From Bacteroidota bacterium (lineage in GTDB: Bacteria > Bacteroidota > Bacteroidia > Chitinophagales > Chitinophagaceae): a DNA stretch of 64,000 nucleotides. Below the pieces are notes generated by a model that was not told the origin of the DNA, made no database searches, and worked only from the letters and a program-made list of their open reading frames with translations. The translations under genes were made by a program, and so were the position numbers. The DNA lies in NCBI GenBank assembly GCA_947460175.1, contig CANHGW010000001.1:167089-231088 (forward strand), in the 5' to 3' direction. Numbering within the stretch: the stretch's first letter is position 1; each line of letters opens with the position of its first letter. This document shows, piece after piece, positions 9,443 to 18,403 of this stretch.

Positions 9443-10471
9443 TTATTTTATAATCAATGATTTACAAATATTTTTTGCAATGGCCGGTCCTTGATAAATA
9501 AACCCAGTATACACTTGAACTAACTTAGCTCCAGCTTCTATTTTTTCTTGTGCATCTTCGGCTGTAAAAATTCCACCTACTGCAATTATCGGCAATGTAC
9601 CGTTTGTTTTTTGAGTGATGTATTTTATAATCTCAGTGCTTCGTTCCTTCAATGGCTTTCCACTTACTCCACCTGCACCCGTTTTTTCAATCATTTGTTT
9701 ATCGGCACTCAATCCCTCTCGATCGATGGTAGTATTGGTGGCTACTATACCACTCAATTTTACCGAGTTTACAATTTCTATTACATCATCCAATTGTGAT
9801 TCTGTAAGGTCCGGTGCTATTTTCAATAACAATGGCTTTGGTGCAGGGTAACTTAAATTTAAATTTTGCAAATGCAATAGCAAATCATGCAAGGGTTTCT
9901 TCTCTTGCAATTCTCTTAAATTAGGTGTATTGGGACTACTTACGTTTACTACAAAATAATCTACTACATTAAATAATTTGATAAAACAAGTTTCATAATC
10001 TTTAACAGCATCTTCGTTTGGAGTCATTTTATTTTTTCCAATATTTCCGCCTATTATGATGTTCGTTTTTCTATTTTTCAATCTTCGCACAGCAGCTTCT
10101 ACGCCTTCATTGTTAAATCCCATTCGATTAATGATTGCTGCATCTTCTGGAAATCGAAACAAACGAGGCTTCTCATTTCCATCTTGTGGACGAGGAGTTA
10201 CAGTGCCTATTTCTATAAAACCAAAACCCAAACATGCGAGCTCATCTACATATTTTGCATCCTTATCAAATCCTGCTGCAAGGCCTACTGGATTTTTAAA
10301 TTTCAATCCAAATACTTCTCGTTCCAATGATGGATGCTTGATACAATAGTTGCTTTCAAGATATTTTTTTCCTACTCCCAAATTGTATGCCTTCGTAAGC
10401 CAGTTCATTACTTTGTAATGAACTTTTTCAGGATCATACTTGAATAATATTTTTTTGACGATATTGTACAT
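9443..10471 (-). CDS. pyrD: Dihydroorotate dehydrogenase (quinone), class 2
   Basis: Oxidises dihydroorotate to orotate in pyrimidine synthesis, passing electrons to quinone at the inner membrane. At 342 aa, with an N-terminal membrane-contacting helix region (residues 1-40) that marks class 2. The FMN-binding and active-site blocks are [61 protein letters not shown] (catalytic Ser in the SSPN loop), [12 protein letters not shown] and [10 protein letters not shown], ending with [11 protein letters not shown]. It overlaps nothing but is one base from the terC start. The carB genes of the same pathway lie 28 kb away. Confidence 0.95.
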   Translation of the reverse strand: MYNIVKKILFKYDPEKVHYKVMNWLTKAYNLGVGKKYLESNYCIKHPSLEREVFGLKFKNPVGLAAGFDKDAKYVDELACLGFGFIEIGTVTPRPQDGNEKPRLFRFPEDAAIINRMGFNNEGVEAAVRRLKNRKTNIIIGGNIGKNKMTPNEDAVKDYETCFIKLFNVVDYFVVNVSSPNTPNLRELQEKKPLHDLLLHLQNLNLSYPAPKPLLLKIAPDLTESQLDDVIEIVNSVKLSGIVATNTTIDREGLSADKQMIEKTGAGGVSGKPLKERSTEIIKYITQKTNGTLPIIAVGGIFTAEDAQEKIEAGAKLVQVYTGFIYQGPAIAKNICKSLIIK

Positions 10472-10498
10472 GAATGCTGAAATGTATTTCGTATAAAA

Positions 10499-11611
10499 TT
10501 ATTTTACGACTTCATTGAGTTTTTGCATCAATGATTCTCCTCTCAAATTTGTAGCGATAATATTTCCATTGGGGTCCAATAAGAAATTACCCGGTATACT
10601 ATTTACTTGATAGTTACGAGCTATTGCGCTTCCCCAGCCATTTAACTCACTTACATGTATCCAAGTTAGTCCATCTTTTGCAATTGCTTCAGTCCATTTT
10701 TCTTTACTTGAATCGAGCGACACGCCTACTATAGCAAAATTCTTAGACTTGTTTTGTTGATAGGCCGCTACTACATTCGGATTTTCTTGCCGACAAGGTG
10801 CACACCATGATGCCCAAAAATCTACTAATACATATTTGCCTTTCAAGCTACTTAATGTAAAACTTGTTCCTTCAGGTGTATTGGCCGTAAAATCTGGCGC
10901 TGCTGTTCCTTCAGTTGGTGTTTCTGCTTTGGTAGATTCTATCTTTTTACCACTAAATTTAGCGGCAAATGATTTAGCCGAAGTTGAATTAGGGAATCGC
11001 TTTGTAATTTGCTCATAAAACGATTTTACATAAGGCCCTTCAAAAGCAGGATTAATCATATTAACAGCAAACAATGCACATGAAACACTTTTGGTAGTAT
11101 CTGCAAATTTTTTAATATAATCCATAAATCGCGTATTAATTATACGCATATCTGCCTCAGCCGACTTACGTAGTGAATCTTTGGATGGATTTGCTTTAAT
11201 AGAATCCATAATCACTTGAATGGTATTGATATCCTTGATATTTTCTCTCAGATTAACCAAAAAGCCTTTCATTGTTTCACTACCAGCAGAACCTTCTACT
11301 TTATAATTCTCGAGCATATTCCAATCGCCAGATATATTGGCTTTATCACCTTCTTTCAGCACAAGTAAAATATACTTTCCTTTTTCAAATTTCAATCGAT
11401 ACAATGATTCCTCATGCGTTTTATGAGATAATTCAAATGTACCATCCACTTTAGTTGTTCCACTATCTACAAATACGTTTTCATCAACTGTCAATTCCTC
11501 CAATCGGAATTTTTGAACTGGCATATTTTCAATTTTACCTTTTACTGAGTAGTTGCTATTACAACTGTACAACAAAACTGAAAATAAAAATAAGAGGGCG
11601 ATTTTTTTCAT
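10499..11611 (-). CDS. Thioredoxin-like lipoprotein with DUF4369 domain (TlpA family)
   Basis: A 370-aa exported protein. Residues 1-18 are a lipoprotein signal with lipobox LLYSC. An N-terminal DUF4369-type beta domain (YSVKGKIENMP...) is followed by a helical region and, from residue ~235, a TlpA/ResA-like thioredoxin fold with active site FWASWCAPCRQE near residue 268. The cis-Pro loop NSIPGNFLLD is present. This architecture is common in Bacteroidota and is thought to reduce periplasmic disulfides, for example in cytochrome c maturation; the partner here is unknown. A promoter box lies about 70 bases upstream. Confidence 0.88.
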   Translation of the reverse strand: MKKIALLFLFSVLLYSCNSNYSVKGKIENMPVQKFRLEELTVDENVFVDSGTTKVDGTFELSHKTHEESLYRLKFEKGKYILLVLKEGDKANISGDWNMLENYKVEGSAGSETMKGFLVNLRENIKDINTIQVIMDSIKANPSKDSLRKSAEADMRIINTRFMDYIKKFADTTKSVSCALFAVNMINPAFEGPYVKSFYEQITKRFPNSTSAKSFAAKFSGKKIESTKAETPTEGTAAPDFTANTPEGTSFTLSSLKGKYVLVDFWASWCAPCRQENPNVVAAYQQNKSKNFAIVGVSLDSSKEKWTEAIAKDGLTWIHVSELNGWGSAIARNYQVNSIPGNFLLDPNGNIIATNLRGESLMQKLNEVVK

Positions 11612-11678
11612 ATTGTGCTTTTAGCGCTTTAAGAGTTAAGACTTATAAATTAATTTATGGTCCTAGTTAAAACGAGCG

Positions 11679-11686
11679 CAAAAATA
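11679..11686 (-). promoter_or_regulatory. TAnnTTTG -7 box upstream of the TlpA-like gene
   Basis: TATTTTTG on the minus strand, 67 bases before the ATG at 11611, implying a 5-prime leader of about 60 bases. Confidence 0.4.
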
Positions 11687-11762
11687 CACTAAAAAACTAT
11701 TTATATGGATGTTTAGTATAGTTGAAACTATAAAGGCAGCAAATCACTCTAAACAGCTACGC

Positions 11763-11978
11763 TTATTGATTCTTAGTTGGTTTTAATTCCTTTTTAAACA
11801 TCCCTCCCAGTAAAAAACCCATCAATGCACCATAAAGACTACTATTGAAAGGTTTGGAGGTAATCATACACGTTCCGCTTGCACATCCAATTTGTTGCCA
11901 ATAAATATAACCTGCTATAGCTCCAAGCAATGCGCCTAATATACTTTTCCAGTTATTTGTTAACCACCTTTGTATCAT
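11763..11978 (-). CDS. Small two-TM membrane protein (DUF6132-like)
   Basis: A 71-aa protein with two hydrophobic, glycine-rich helices (ILGALLGAIAGYIYW and SSLYGALMGFLLGGMF) separated by a cysteine-containing loop IGCASGTCMITSKP. The CxxGxCxITS loop between helices is a recognisable pattern of small Bacteroidota membrane proteins annotated DUF6132. Function unknown; the paired cysteines could bind metal or form a disulfide. Short C-terminal tail is basic. Confidence 0.65.
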   Translation of the reverse strand: MIQRWLTNNWKSILGALLGAIAGYIYWQQIGCASGTCMITSKPFNSSLYGALMGFLLGGMFKKELKPTKNQ

Positions 11979-12007
11979 TTCGAGTTTTTATTATATGCAA
12001 AAATGAA

Positions 12008-12048
12008 TTAAAAAAAGAAATCTCTGAGTGACATTTATCACTCAGAGA
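12008..12048 (-). terminator. Rho-independent terminator of the 475-aa secreted protein gene
   Basis: A perfect 11-bp stem (TCTCTGAGTGA / TCACTCAGAGA) with a six-base loop, followed on the minus strand by a T-rich run, 24 bases after the stop codon at 12072. Confidence 0.8.
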
Positions 12049-12071
12049 CATTATTATCTAATTAATACTAT

Positions 12072-13499
12072 TTATCGTTTAATTGTTCCACGTTGTTGTG
12101 ATGGAATGTTGGTCGCTTTAGAAGGACTCGAATATTGTCTAGTTGGTTGCTCTCGAGTTTCACGAATGGGTGCAGATGGTGTTCTTTCAATTGAAGTGCG
12201 TTCGGTTCGTTGCTCTCGAGCTGGCACATTGGAAGGTTGAGATCGTTGCTCCCTTCTAGGTGTTTGTGTCTTTTCCATGACCGGGCGTTCAGTTCGAGAA
12301 TCTCTTATTGGAACTGCTGCGGGCTCTTGTCGTTGTTCACGTACAGGAGTGCTTGCAGGTTGTTCACGCTTTGGTACTTGAGTTGGTTGTTCTCTATCCA
12401 TACTAGGTCGATCGATGCGCTGATCTCTTGCTGGCTTTGTTGCAGGCAATTGTCTTACAGGTTCGTTAGATGGTTGCGAACGATCTATTGAAGGACGGTC
12501 GGTACGAGTAGGCGCGACATTTTGTTGATTTTTATCATTCATATTCAATCTACCTGGTCTATTTCCATTGATAGGATTTTGCTTATCTTTTTGTCGACTT
12601 GTAGCAATTGAATTTGATTGATTCAATACTCTTCCTTCTGGTCTTTTTACACCACTTCGAATATTTTTCTCACGACCATCGTATACCTTGTTGTATACGC
12701 CTCGTTGCTTATTTTGCGAATAGATAGGAGATCGGCTTCTGTGTTGATAGTACTGTGGTCTTACATGATTGAACATACAATGTCGTGAACGATTATACCA
12801 ACCTCTATTCCAACGGTAGCTATAGCCCCAATAATAATTATAATCGTACCAATAGTAGCAACTCCAAGGTCTCCAATAGCTAGGATAGTAACCCCAATAC
12901 CAAGGTGAGCGCCATGGGTTATAACCATAATCGTAGATATAGGTTACAATTCCCCAAGTTATAATTTGCGGTGCATATCCACCGTTGTTGTTGTTATCAT
13001 AGTAGTCATTATCGTAATTATTTAGATTGCCAGAATAACCAGGATTTGGTGTGGAATTTCCTTTATAATTTGGTTCAACTATATAATCTTTTCCATATAA
13101 ATCTTCATCCCCGATGAGTTGTATATTCACATTACTTCCTTTTTTGTCAACATAAAATACCGCCACATCTTGTGACTCTGTTTGATTCAAATCAACTTGT
13201 AATACAATCGTATGTGCTGTACCATATTTACTATCAGACACTCTTACATAATCTGTTTGTCCATCATTGTCAAGATCAAGATTATTTACTTTGCTATCTT
13301 GTTGATTGATTTTGCTTTCAAATTCTTCAAGTGTTTTTGAATTTTGAAAAAAATCCATAACAGCATAAAGATTGAAGTTGTCGCCTGGCAATCCGAGTCG
13401 CTCATCATTGTAATTTTGAGCTGTTGCAATATTGCTTACTAGCACCAATCCTAAAAGTGCTAAAAGGCCTTGTTTAAGATTAAAAAATTGAGTTTTCAT
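12072..13499 (-). CDS. Secreted protein with Tyr/Trp-rich middle and Arg-Pro-Glu repeat tail, unknown function
   Basis: 475 aa. A signal peptide covers residues 1-28 (GLLALLGLVLVSNIATAQ). Residues 29-145 look like a small folded domain (DLDNDGQTDYVRVSDS, IVLQVDLNQTESQDVAVFYV, VNIQLIGDEDLYG) seen in many unnamed Bacteroidota exported proteins. Residues ~150-255 are very rich in Tyr, Trp and Asn. Residues ~330-475 carry degenerate repeats built on RTDRPSIDR, EQPTQVPKREQP, REQRTERT, giving a strongly basic Pro-rich tail. Such tails are often cell-wall or polyanion contacting, but no role is known. A strong terminator follows. Confidence 0.75.
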   Translation of the reverse strand: MKTQFFNLKQGLLALLGLVLVSNIATAQNYNDERLGLPGDNFNLYAVMDFFQNSKTLEEFESKINQQDSKVNNLDLDNDGQTDYVRVSDSKYGTAHTIVLQVDLNQTESQDVAVFYVDKKGSNVNIQLIGDEDLYGKDYIVEPNYKGNSTPNPGYSGNLNNYDNDYYDNNNNGGYAPQIITWGIVTYIYDYGYNPWRSPWYWGYYPSYWRPWSCYYWYDYNYYWGYSYRWNRGWYNRSRHCMFNHVRPQYYQHRSRSPIYSQNKQRGVYNKVYDGREKNIRSGVKRPEGRVLNQSNSIATSRQKDKQNPINGNRPGRLNMNDKNQQNVAPTRTDRPSIDRSQPSNEPVRQLPATKPARDQRIDRPSMDREQPTQVPKREQPASTPVREQRQEPAAVPIRDSRTERPVMEKTQTPRREQRSQPSNVPAREQRTERTSIERTPSAPIRETREQPTRQYSSPSKATNIPSQQRGTIKR

Positions 13500-13679
13500 T
13501 ATTCTTTATTTTAATTGTTATGTTCGGTTTACTAAAGTTACCGCTTTTTAATTGAAACCGAATCCTTACCATCGAACACAAGTTGGACATTTCGTTTTTA
13601 TATTAGTTAAAGTCATATTACATACTTTTAATGATTGTATTGTTAATATCCATTATTGAATATATTTGCTCTTCTAAAT

Positions 13680-13753
13680 GGATGGTTAGCTCAGTTGGTT
13701 AGAGTGCTACGTTGACATCGTAGAGGTCGCTGGTTCGAATCCCGTACCATCCA
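13680..13753 (+). tRNA. tRNA-Val (anticodon GAC)
   Basis: A 74-base cloverleaf: acceptor GGATGGT pairs with ACCATCC, discriminator A at 13753. D arm TAGCTCAGTTGGTTAGA, anticodon stem CTACG/CGTAG with loop TTGACAT giving anticodon GAC (valine), variable loop AGGTC, T arm GCTGGTTCGAATCC. The CCA end is not encoded. Confidence 0.95.
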
Positions 13754-13772
13754 CTATAATATAAAAATAGAC

Positions 13773-13790
13773 CCCTTTTTTTTAAAAGGG
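13773..13790. terminator. Weak hairpin between tRNA-Val and the Crp-family gene
   Basis: CCCTTTT / AAAAGGG with a TTTT loop, 20 bases after the tRNA and 30 bases before the stop of the convergent regulator gene. Could end either transcript; short stem, so weak. Confidence 0.35.
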
Positions 13791-13819
13791 AGCAACTCAA
13801 TATAAATTTTGAGAAGGAA

Positions 13820-14446
13820 CTATCGCAACATCGTTATCTTATTTCTACCTAATATAAGCTCGCCATCTTCTTCAAGCTTTTTCAACAATCGAGAGACAAC
13901 CGCTCGTGCTGTTGCTAGTTCATTGGCAATCTGTTCGTGCGATACATGAAGTATTTTATTGCCAGTCAATTCTACTTTCTTATTTAAGAGCAACAGCAAT
14001 CGTTCATCTACTTTTTTAAATGCAATGGCATTTACCACTTCGAGCAATTCTTCAAAACGTTTGTGGTATTGTTTAAATATATATTCAAGCCATTGAGGAT
14101 ACTCTTTTATAAAAGAATTGACTTTATCGATTGGTAAAAAAAATATTTCAGCTTCTTCTTCTACCTCTGCACGTACCTTACTGGTTTCATGATGTATGCC
14201 TCCCAAAAAAGACATAATACAACTTTCGCCTGCTTTGATATAATAGAGCAAAATTTCACGTCCATCTTCATCTGTTCGCATGACTCGTATGCTTCCTTCT
14301 GCTACCATGGGGATTGAACGTATAGTAGAATGTTCGTTTAATATAATATCGCCAGGCATATAATGCTTTACAATACAATACTCCTGTAATTTTTGCTTGA
14401 GCTCGGGTGAGGATCTGAACTCGGCTATTTCATCGATGGCTGTCAT
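13820..14446 (-). CDS. Crp/Fnr family transcriptional regulator
   Basis: 208 aa. Residues ~20-115 form a cyclic-nucleotide-binding-type beta roll (YMPGDIILNEHSTIRSIPMVAEGSIRVM..., LLYYIKAGESCIMSF), then a dimer helix, and a C-terminal winged helix with HEQIANELATARAVVSRLLK as recognition region (residues ~165-185). No cysteine cluster for an Fe-S centre is visible, so it is not an obvious Fnr-type oxygen sensor. Ligand and targets are unknown. It is transcribed toward the tRNA-Val gene; an acidic hypothetical protein gene lies directly upstream on the same strand. Confidence 0.85.
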   Translation of the reverse strand: MTAIDEIAEFRSSPELKQKLQEYCIVKHYMPGDIILNEHSTIRSIPMVAEGSIRVMRTDEDGREILLYYIKAGESCIMSFLGGIHHETSKVRAEVEEEAEIFFLPIDKVNSFIKEYPQWLEYIFKQYHKRFEELLEVVNAIAFKKVDERLLLLLNKKVELTGNKILHVSHEQIANELATARAVVSRLLKKLEEDGELILGRNKITMLR

Positions 14447-14481
14447 TGTGTAAAGATAATAGGAATAAAAAAATTATACGT

Positions 14482-15288
14482 TTATTTATCAACTCGAGGA
14501 AAAACCAAGCTTCTCAATTCCCAACCACCTGGTGTAAATTGCATAGGCACTATACATTCTCCACTGAAATGATGTGGCTGATGGATTCCTTCAAGATATG
14601 CATTGAAATCAATCTTCAATTTCACTACAGCATGCATGTGCTCCTCATCCAATTCAACTTCATTTACTTCAAGTTCATTCAATTCAAATGAATCATACGC
14701 ATTTCTGAAATCCCTGACTGATTTGTTTTTCACATCTAAGTCTTCTATAGCATATTTATATCGTTCAGTCGGTTCGTTTTTGTCAAAAAAATTATCAAAA
14801 AATGTTGCGATGCATTTCTTCACATCCTTTTCATCATCCGGATAAAAATCTTCATAGATAAACTGAGTCACCATGCCTTTCATCAACTTCATATCGTAGA
14901 TTTCATGTATAAACAAATCCTCAATAATGAATCGATATAACTCTCGGTCATCCACTTCGTGGATGGTATCTATCCCAATGCCATTTTCAAATAATATTTC
15001 CAGCAGATTATCCAATTCATCACTTATTTCATCCTCATCTAAATCCTCTAGCAGCTTGTAGCTTGGCTTACCTGCTTTATCGTACACCGATATCTTGGGC
15101 GAGTCGGCATGCATAGATTCAAATTGTTCAATGTAATTCAAAAAATCATTTTCTATCTCTGGAGGTAAAGAGGGCATTTCAGGATCTTCAATAAATTGAG
15201 CACCCTTTTCGAGTGACAATTTTATCTTCCTGATTTCATTTTCGAGTCGAAGTTTTTCGCGTTCTTCATCGCTCAGTTGGTCTTCCAT
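14482..15288 (-). CDS. Acidic cytoplasmic protein of unknown function
   Basis: 268 aa with no signal peptide or membrane segment. The N-terminus (SDEEREKLRLENEIRKIKLSL) is a likely coiled coil; the middle is very acidic (LLEDLDEDEISDELDNLLEI) and the last 70 residues (VELDEEHMHAVVKLKIDF...HHFSGECIVPMQFTPGGWEL) look like a beta-rich domain. I do not recognise a characterised family; similar proteins appear in other Bacteroidota as conserved hypotheticals. It sits between an SCO gene and a Crp-type regulator, 22 bases after the SCO stop on the same strand. Confidence 0.75.
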   Translation of the reverse strand: MEDQLSDEEREKLRLENEIRKIKLSLEKGAQFIEDPEMPSLPPEIENDFLNYIEQFESMHADSPKISVYDKAGKPSYKLLEDLDEDEISDELDNLLEILFENGIGIDTIHEVDDRELYRFIIEDLFIHEIYDMKLMKGMVTQFIYEDFYPDDEKDVKKCIATFFDNFFDKNEPTERYKYAIEDLDVKNKSVRDFRNAYDSFELNELEVNEVELDEEHMHAVVKLKIDFNAYLEGIHQPHHFSGECIVPMQFTPGGWELRSLVFPRVDK

Positions 15289-15310
15289 ACTTGAACGGTT
15301 TTATTCAAAA

Positions 15311-15943
15311 TTAATTATATTCTTTTCTTAATTCAATGATATCGTCAATCAATTTTTTTACATCCCCTGCATTGGTTCCATCATAGATACCACGTATATG
15401 TTTTTCTTTATCAATCAATACAAATTTTTCGGAATGGATGAAATCGGGTAGTATATTTTTTTGCGTAGTATCTTCTACTGCCGATACCAAATAACTATTG
15501 ATAGCCATATCATACAATGCTTGCTTATCACCTGTTACAAAATTCCATTGCGATGCATCAGCTTCATACTTCAGCGAATATCGTTTCAATTGCGTCACAG
15601 TGTCCGTTTCAGGATCTACGGTATGTGAGAGTATAGCAATGTCATTTTGCCCACGAAAAGCCTGATACACCTTTGCCATATTATCATTCATCTTAGGGCA
15701 TATGCCTTGACAGGTAGTGAAAAAATATTCCACTACATAAATCTTGCCTTCTACATCTTTTTCTGTTACGATTTTACCATCTTGATTGGTAAAAGAAAAT
15801 GGTGCAACCTTATGACCGGGATTACCATAGGTAGTCAATCGACGAGGATGTTGCTTGTATGTAAAATAATAATAACCTAGGAATGCAATACCCAACAACA
15901 TGAAAAATGTAATGAGTATTATGGCGATTTTGTTGACTTTCAT
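15311..15943 (-). CDS. SCO1/SenC family copper chaperone / thioredoxin-like protein
   Basis: 210 aa. An N-terminal membrane anchor (residues 7-28) is followed by a thioredoxin fold. The copper-binding motif CQGIC (CxxxC) lies near residue 79 and the third ligand histidine in DFIHSEKF near residue 169. VDPETDTVTQLKRYSLKY is the other conserved block. By family it delivers copper to the CuA site of cytochrome c oxidase or handles thiols at the periplasmic face. No oxidase genes are nearby. The promoter box lies eight bases before the start codon, so the mRNA may be nearly leaderless. Confidence 0.9.
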   Translation of the reverse strand: MKVNKIAIILITFFMLLGIAFLGYYYFTYKQHPRRLTTYGNPGHKVAPFSFTNQDGKIVTEKDVEGKIYVVEYFFTTCQGICPKMNDNMAKVYQAFRGQNDIAILSHTVDPETDTVTQLKRYSLKYEADASQWNFVTGDKQALYDMAINSYLVSAVEDTTQKNILPDFIHSEKFVLIDKEKHIRGIYDGTNAGDVKKLIDDIIELRKEYN

Positions 15944-15951
15944 AATGGGCG

Positions 15952-15959
15952 CAAAGGTA
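15952..15959 (-). promoter_or_regulatory. TAnnTTTG -7 box for the SCO gene
   Basis: TACCTTTG on the minus strand, eight bases from the ATG at 15943. Confidence 0.5.
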
Positions 15960-15989
15960 AGGAAAAGAGTTTATTTCATGAGAAATCAT

Positions 15990-16072
15990 TCTCGGTCTCT
16001 GACGAAGGACGTGTCTCGACGGAATTAAGAACTGAAGTAGAAATCCTTCGCTGTGCTCAGGAAACGAAACGA
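15990..16072. repeat. Single diverged copy of the repeat found in tandem at 31.4-31.7 kb
   Basis: Contains CTCGGTCTCTGACGAAGGA, then GAACTGAAG, then ATCCTTCGCTG, CTCAGGAAACGAAACG, in the same order as the ~97-bp units at 31390-31760. It lies between the SCO and rsmE genes and shows no coding potential. Confidence 0.75.
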
Positions 16073-16172
16073 ATAGATAAGAGAATAGACTCTTTTTAAA
16101 AAATATATCGGATTCCTAAAATAAACACATCACTTACTTCATCTGTTTTCATTCAATGCTTACTTTTACAAC

Positions 16173-16874
16173 ATGAGTCTCCCTTATTTTTTCGAGCCCT
16201 TCGATTCTCCCAATATAGTAGAATTGAGCGAAGCCAATATGCACTATATGATGCATGTATTGCGTATGAAAGTAGGTGAACAATGCTGGATTACCAATGG
16301 CAAGGGTGTACGTTGTCTGGCAACGATTACGAGTGCTAGTAAACGATCCTGCACTATTGATATAGTCGATAGCATGAAAGAATCATCCTCCTCCTCTTGC
16401 CTGCATCTTGCTATCGCTTTTACCAAAAATCCTGCACGCATCGAATGGCTACTTGAAAAAGCAACTGAAATAGGTATAGAAACTATTACACCTTTAATCA
16501 CTCATAGAAGCGAAAAGCTACATTGGAAAAAAGAGCGATATGAAAAAATACTCGTTGCTGCCATGTTGCAATCACAGCAAACCTATTTACCTACTTTACA
16601 TGAAGCTACTACCATTGAGCAAGTACTACATGGTGATGAAGAAATAAAATGCATCGCTTGGTGCGAAGAACTTACAGATAAAAACCATCTTACACTCGCC
16701 TTGCAAAAACATAAAAAAACATTAATTCTCATAGGTCCCGAAGGCGACTTTACTGCAGATGAAGTACATTTGTGTATTCAACAAGGATGCAAACCCGTAA
16801 GCTTAGGTTCGAATCGATTACGTACCGAAACCGCCGGCTTGTATGCATGTGTTGTTTATAATTCACTACTATGA
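16173..16874 (+). CDS. rsmE: 16S rRNA (uracil1498-N3)-methyltransferase
   Basis: 233 aa, standard length. An N-terminal PUA-like beta domain (residues 1-70; MHVLRMKVGEQCWITNGKG) precedes a SPOUT methyltransferase domain. The knot/SAM-binding region LIGPEGDFTADEV near residue 185 and the terminal block SLGSNRLRTETAGLYA are diagnostic for RsmE. KNPARIEWLLEKATEIGIETI is a further conserved block. It methylates U1498 of 16S rRNA in assembled 30S subunits. The stop codon overlaps the start of the DUF4159 gene (ATGATG at 16871), suggesting co-translation. Confidence 0.95.
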   Translation: MSLPYFFEPFDSPNIVELSEANMHYMMHVLRMKVGEQCWITNGKGVRCLATITSASKRSCTIDIVDSMKESSSSSCLHLAIAFTKNPARIEWLLEKATEIGIETITPLITHRSEKLHWKKERYEKILVAAMLQSQQTYLPTLHEATTIEQVLHGDEEIKCIAWCEELTDKNHLTLALQKHKKTLILIGPEGDFTADEVHLCIQQGCKPVSLGSNRLRTETAGLYACVVYNSLL

Positions 16875-17527
16875 TGAAAAATGTTTTTTTAATTTGTCTG
16901 TTGTTAATGACTTCATTGATAAGCTATTCGCAAAAAATGAAATTGGGATTGCTCGTATATGGTGGTGGCGGTGACTGGTATGCCAATCCAACGGCACTTA
17001 AAAATCTGGCTCGATTTTCAAATCAAAATTTGGGGACTCAATTCGATGCACAAGAAGGACAAGTAGAAGCTGGTAGTCGCGAACTATTCAATTACCCTAT
17101 CTTATTTGCAACAGGTCACGGTCGTATTATGTTCAACGATGCCGAAGCCCAAAATCTACGTACTTATTTGTCAGCAGGTGGCTTCTTACATTTAGATGAC
17201 AATTATGGTATGGATAAATATGTACGACCTGCTATGAAAAAAGTATTTCCTGAATTAGATTTTGTAGAACTCCCTTTTTCGCATCCGATCTATCATCAAA
17301 AATTTGATTTTGCCAATGGCCTACCAAAAATACATGAACACGATAAGAAACCACCTAAAGGTTATGGACTCATCTATCAGGGAAGAGTGGTTTGCTTTTA
17401 CACCATAGAGACCGATTTGAATGATGGCTGGGAAGATCCTGAAGTACACAAAGACCCTGAAGAAAAGCGCCAACAAGCTTTGCAAATGGGTGCCAATATG
17501 ATTCAATATACGTTTATGGGTAAATAA
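16871..17527 (+). CDS. Exported DUF4159 domain protein
   Basis: 218 aa. Residues 1-20 are a signal peptide. The rest matches the DUF4159 pattern: KLGLLVYGGGGDWYANPTAL, FATGHGRIMFNDAEAQNLRT, GGFLHLDDNYGMDKYVRPAM, FSHPIYHQKFDFANGLPKIH, with the conserved His/Asp residues of a glutamine-amidotransferase-like fold that lacks an evident nucleophilic Cys. Function unknown; in other Bacteroidota the family is seen near gliding or TldD/MoxR-type loci. It overlaps rsmE by four bases. Confidence 0.85.
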   Translation: MMKNVFLICLLLMTSLISYSQKMKLGLLVYGGGGDWYANPTALKNLARFSNQNLGTQFDAQEGQVEAGSRELFNYPILFATGHGRIMFNDAEAQNLRTYLSAGGFLHLDDNYGMDKYVRPAMKKVFPELDFVELPFSHPIYHQKFDFANGLPKIHEHDKKPPKGYGLIYQGRVVCFYTIETDLNDGWEDPEVHKDPEEKRQQALQMGANMIQYTFMGK

Positions 17528-17542
17528 TACCAATATCCAACG

Positions 17543-17575
17543 TTGATGTTAGTATTGTATTTATACCTAACTTTG
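17543..17575 (+). promoter_or_regulatory. Promoter for the MbnP-like lipoprotein gene
   Basis: TAACTTTG at 17568-17575 with a TTG at 17543-17545 (22-base spacing), 19 bases before the ATG. Confidence 0.5.
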
Positions 17576-17594
17576 TGATATAATAATATTTCAA

Positions 17595-18329
17595 ATGAAA
17601 AAGAACCTTGTTTTATTTCTTTTTGCTGTCTTAACACTAAGCGCATGCAAAAAAAATCCTGCACCACCTACCAAGGGTAAACTAACGATTAAGTTCAATC
17701 ACCAAATAAATGGCCAAGCACTAACCAATGGTCAATTGAATTATACCAATGCTGCTGGCAACAAATACAGTGTTAATTTGTTTAAGTATTTTATTTCCAA
17801 TGTTGTATTGGTTAAAGATGACAATACAGAAGTGAAACTGAACAACTACGATTTAATCAATGCCTTTGAACCTGCCAATTTCTCTACAGTAGAAGCATCT
17901 GATTTACCTTATGGCAATTATACATCCATTCGGTTTTATATGGGTGTTGATAGCGCACGCAATCACAATGGCGCACAAGATGGCGACCTCGATCCTGCTT
18001 ATGGTATGATATGGGATTGGAATACAGGTTATATCTTTTTCAAGCATGAAGGTAAATTTATTACAACAATTGGCGATACCATTGATTTGCAGTACCACCT
18101 CGGAACAGATAGGGCATTGTCAACGATCAATATTCCAATTACACTTAATATGGATGCTGAAACTAAAAAAGTAAATCTGCTTTTTGATTTAAACAAAATG
18201 TACAATTCTCCAGTTATTAATTTCAACGATGGACCTAATCGTCAAAGTACAAATGCCGCCGATTTTAATTGGATAAACGAAATGTCGTCTAATACAGTAG
18301 ATGCTTTTACTTTTATGAATCAAGAGTAA
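17595..18329 (+). CDS. MbnP-like lipoprotein
   Basis: 244 aa with a lipoprotein signal (lipobox LSAC at residues 16-19). The mature part has the features of the MbnP family: GKLTIKFNHQINGQAL, NKYSVNLFKYFISNVVLVKD, YDLINAF, IRFYMGVDSARN, DGDLDPAYGMIWDWNTGYIF and a histidine just after (FFKHEGKF). MbnP proteins pair with di-haem MbnH in copper/methanobactin loci and bind copper by modified Trp; Bacteroidota versions are usually next to a cytochrome c peroxidase, which is absent here. Role probably metal handling at the envelope, inferred. A strong terminator follows. Confidence 0.8.
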   Translation: MKKNLVLFLFAVLTLSACKKNPAPPTKGKLTIKFNHQINGQALTNGQLNYTNAAGNKYSVNLFKYFISNVVLVKDDNTEVKLNNYDLINAFEPANFSTVEASDLPYGNYTSIRFYMGVDSARNHNGAQDGDLDPAYGMIWDWNTGYIFFKHEGKFITTIGDTIDLQYHLGTDRALSTINIPITLNMDAETKKVNLLFDLNKMYNSPVINFNDGPNRQSTNAADFNWINEMSSNTVDAFTFMNQE

Positions 18330-18352
18330 ATCTATTTACAATCTTTACATAC

Positions 18353-18384
18353 AAATACACCTGAACTATCAGGTGTATTTTTTT
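18353..18384 (+). terminator. Rho-independent terminator after the MbnP-like gene
   Basis: A perfect 12-bp stem (AAATACACCTGA / TCAGGTGTATTT) with a four-base loop and a run of T, 24 bases after the stop codon. Confidence 0.9.
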
Positions 18385-18403
18385 ATATTTACATTCTATC
18401 TCA

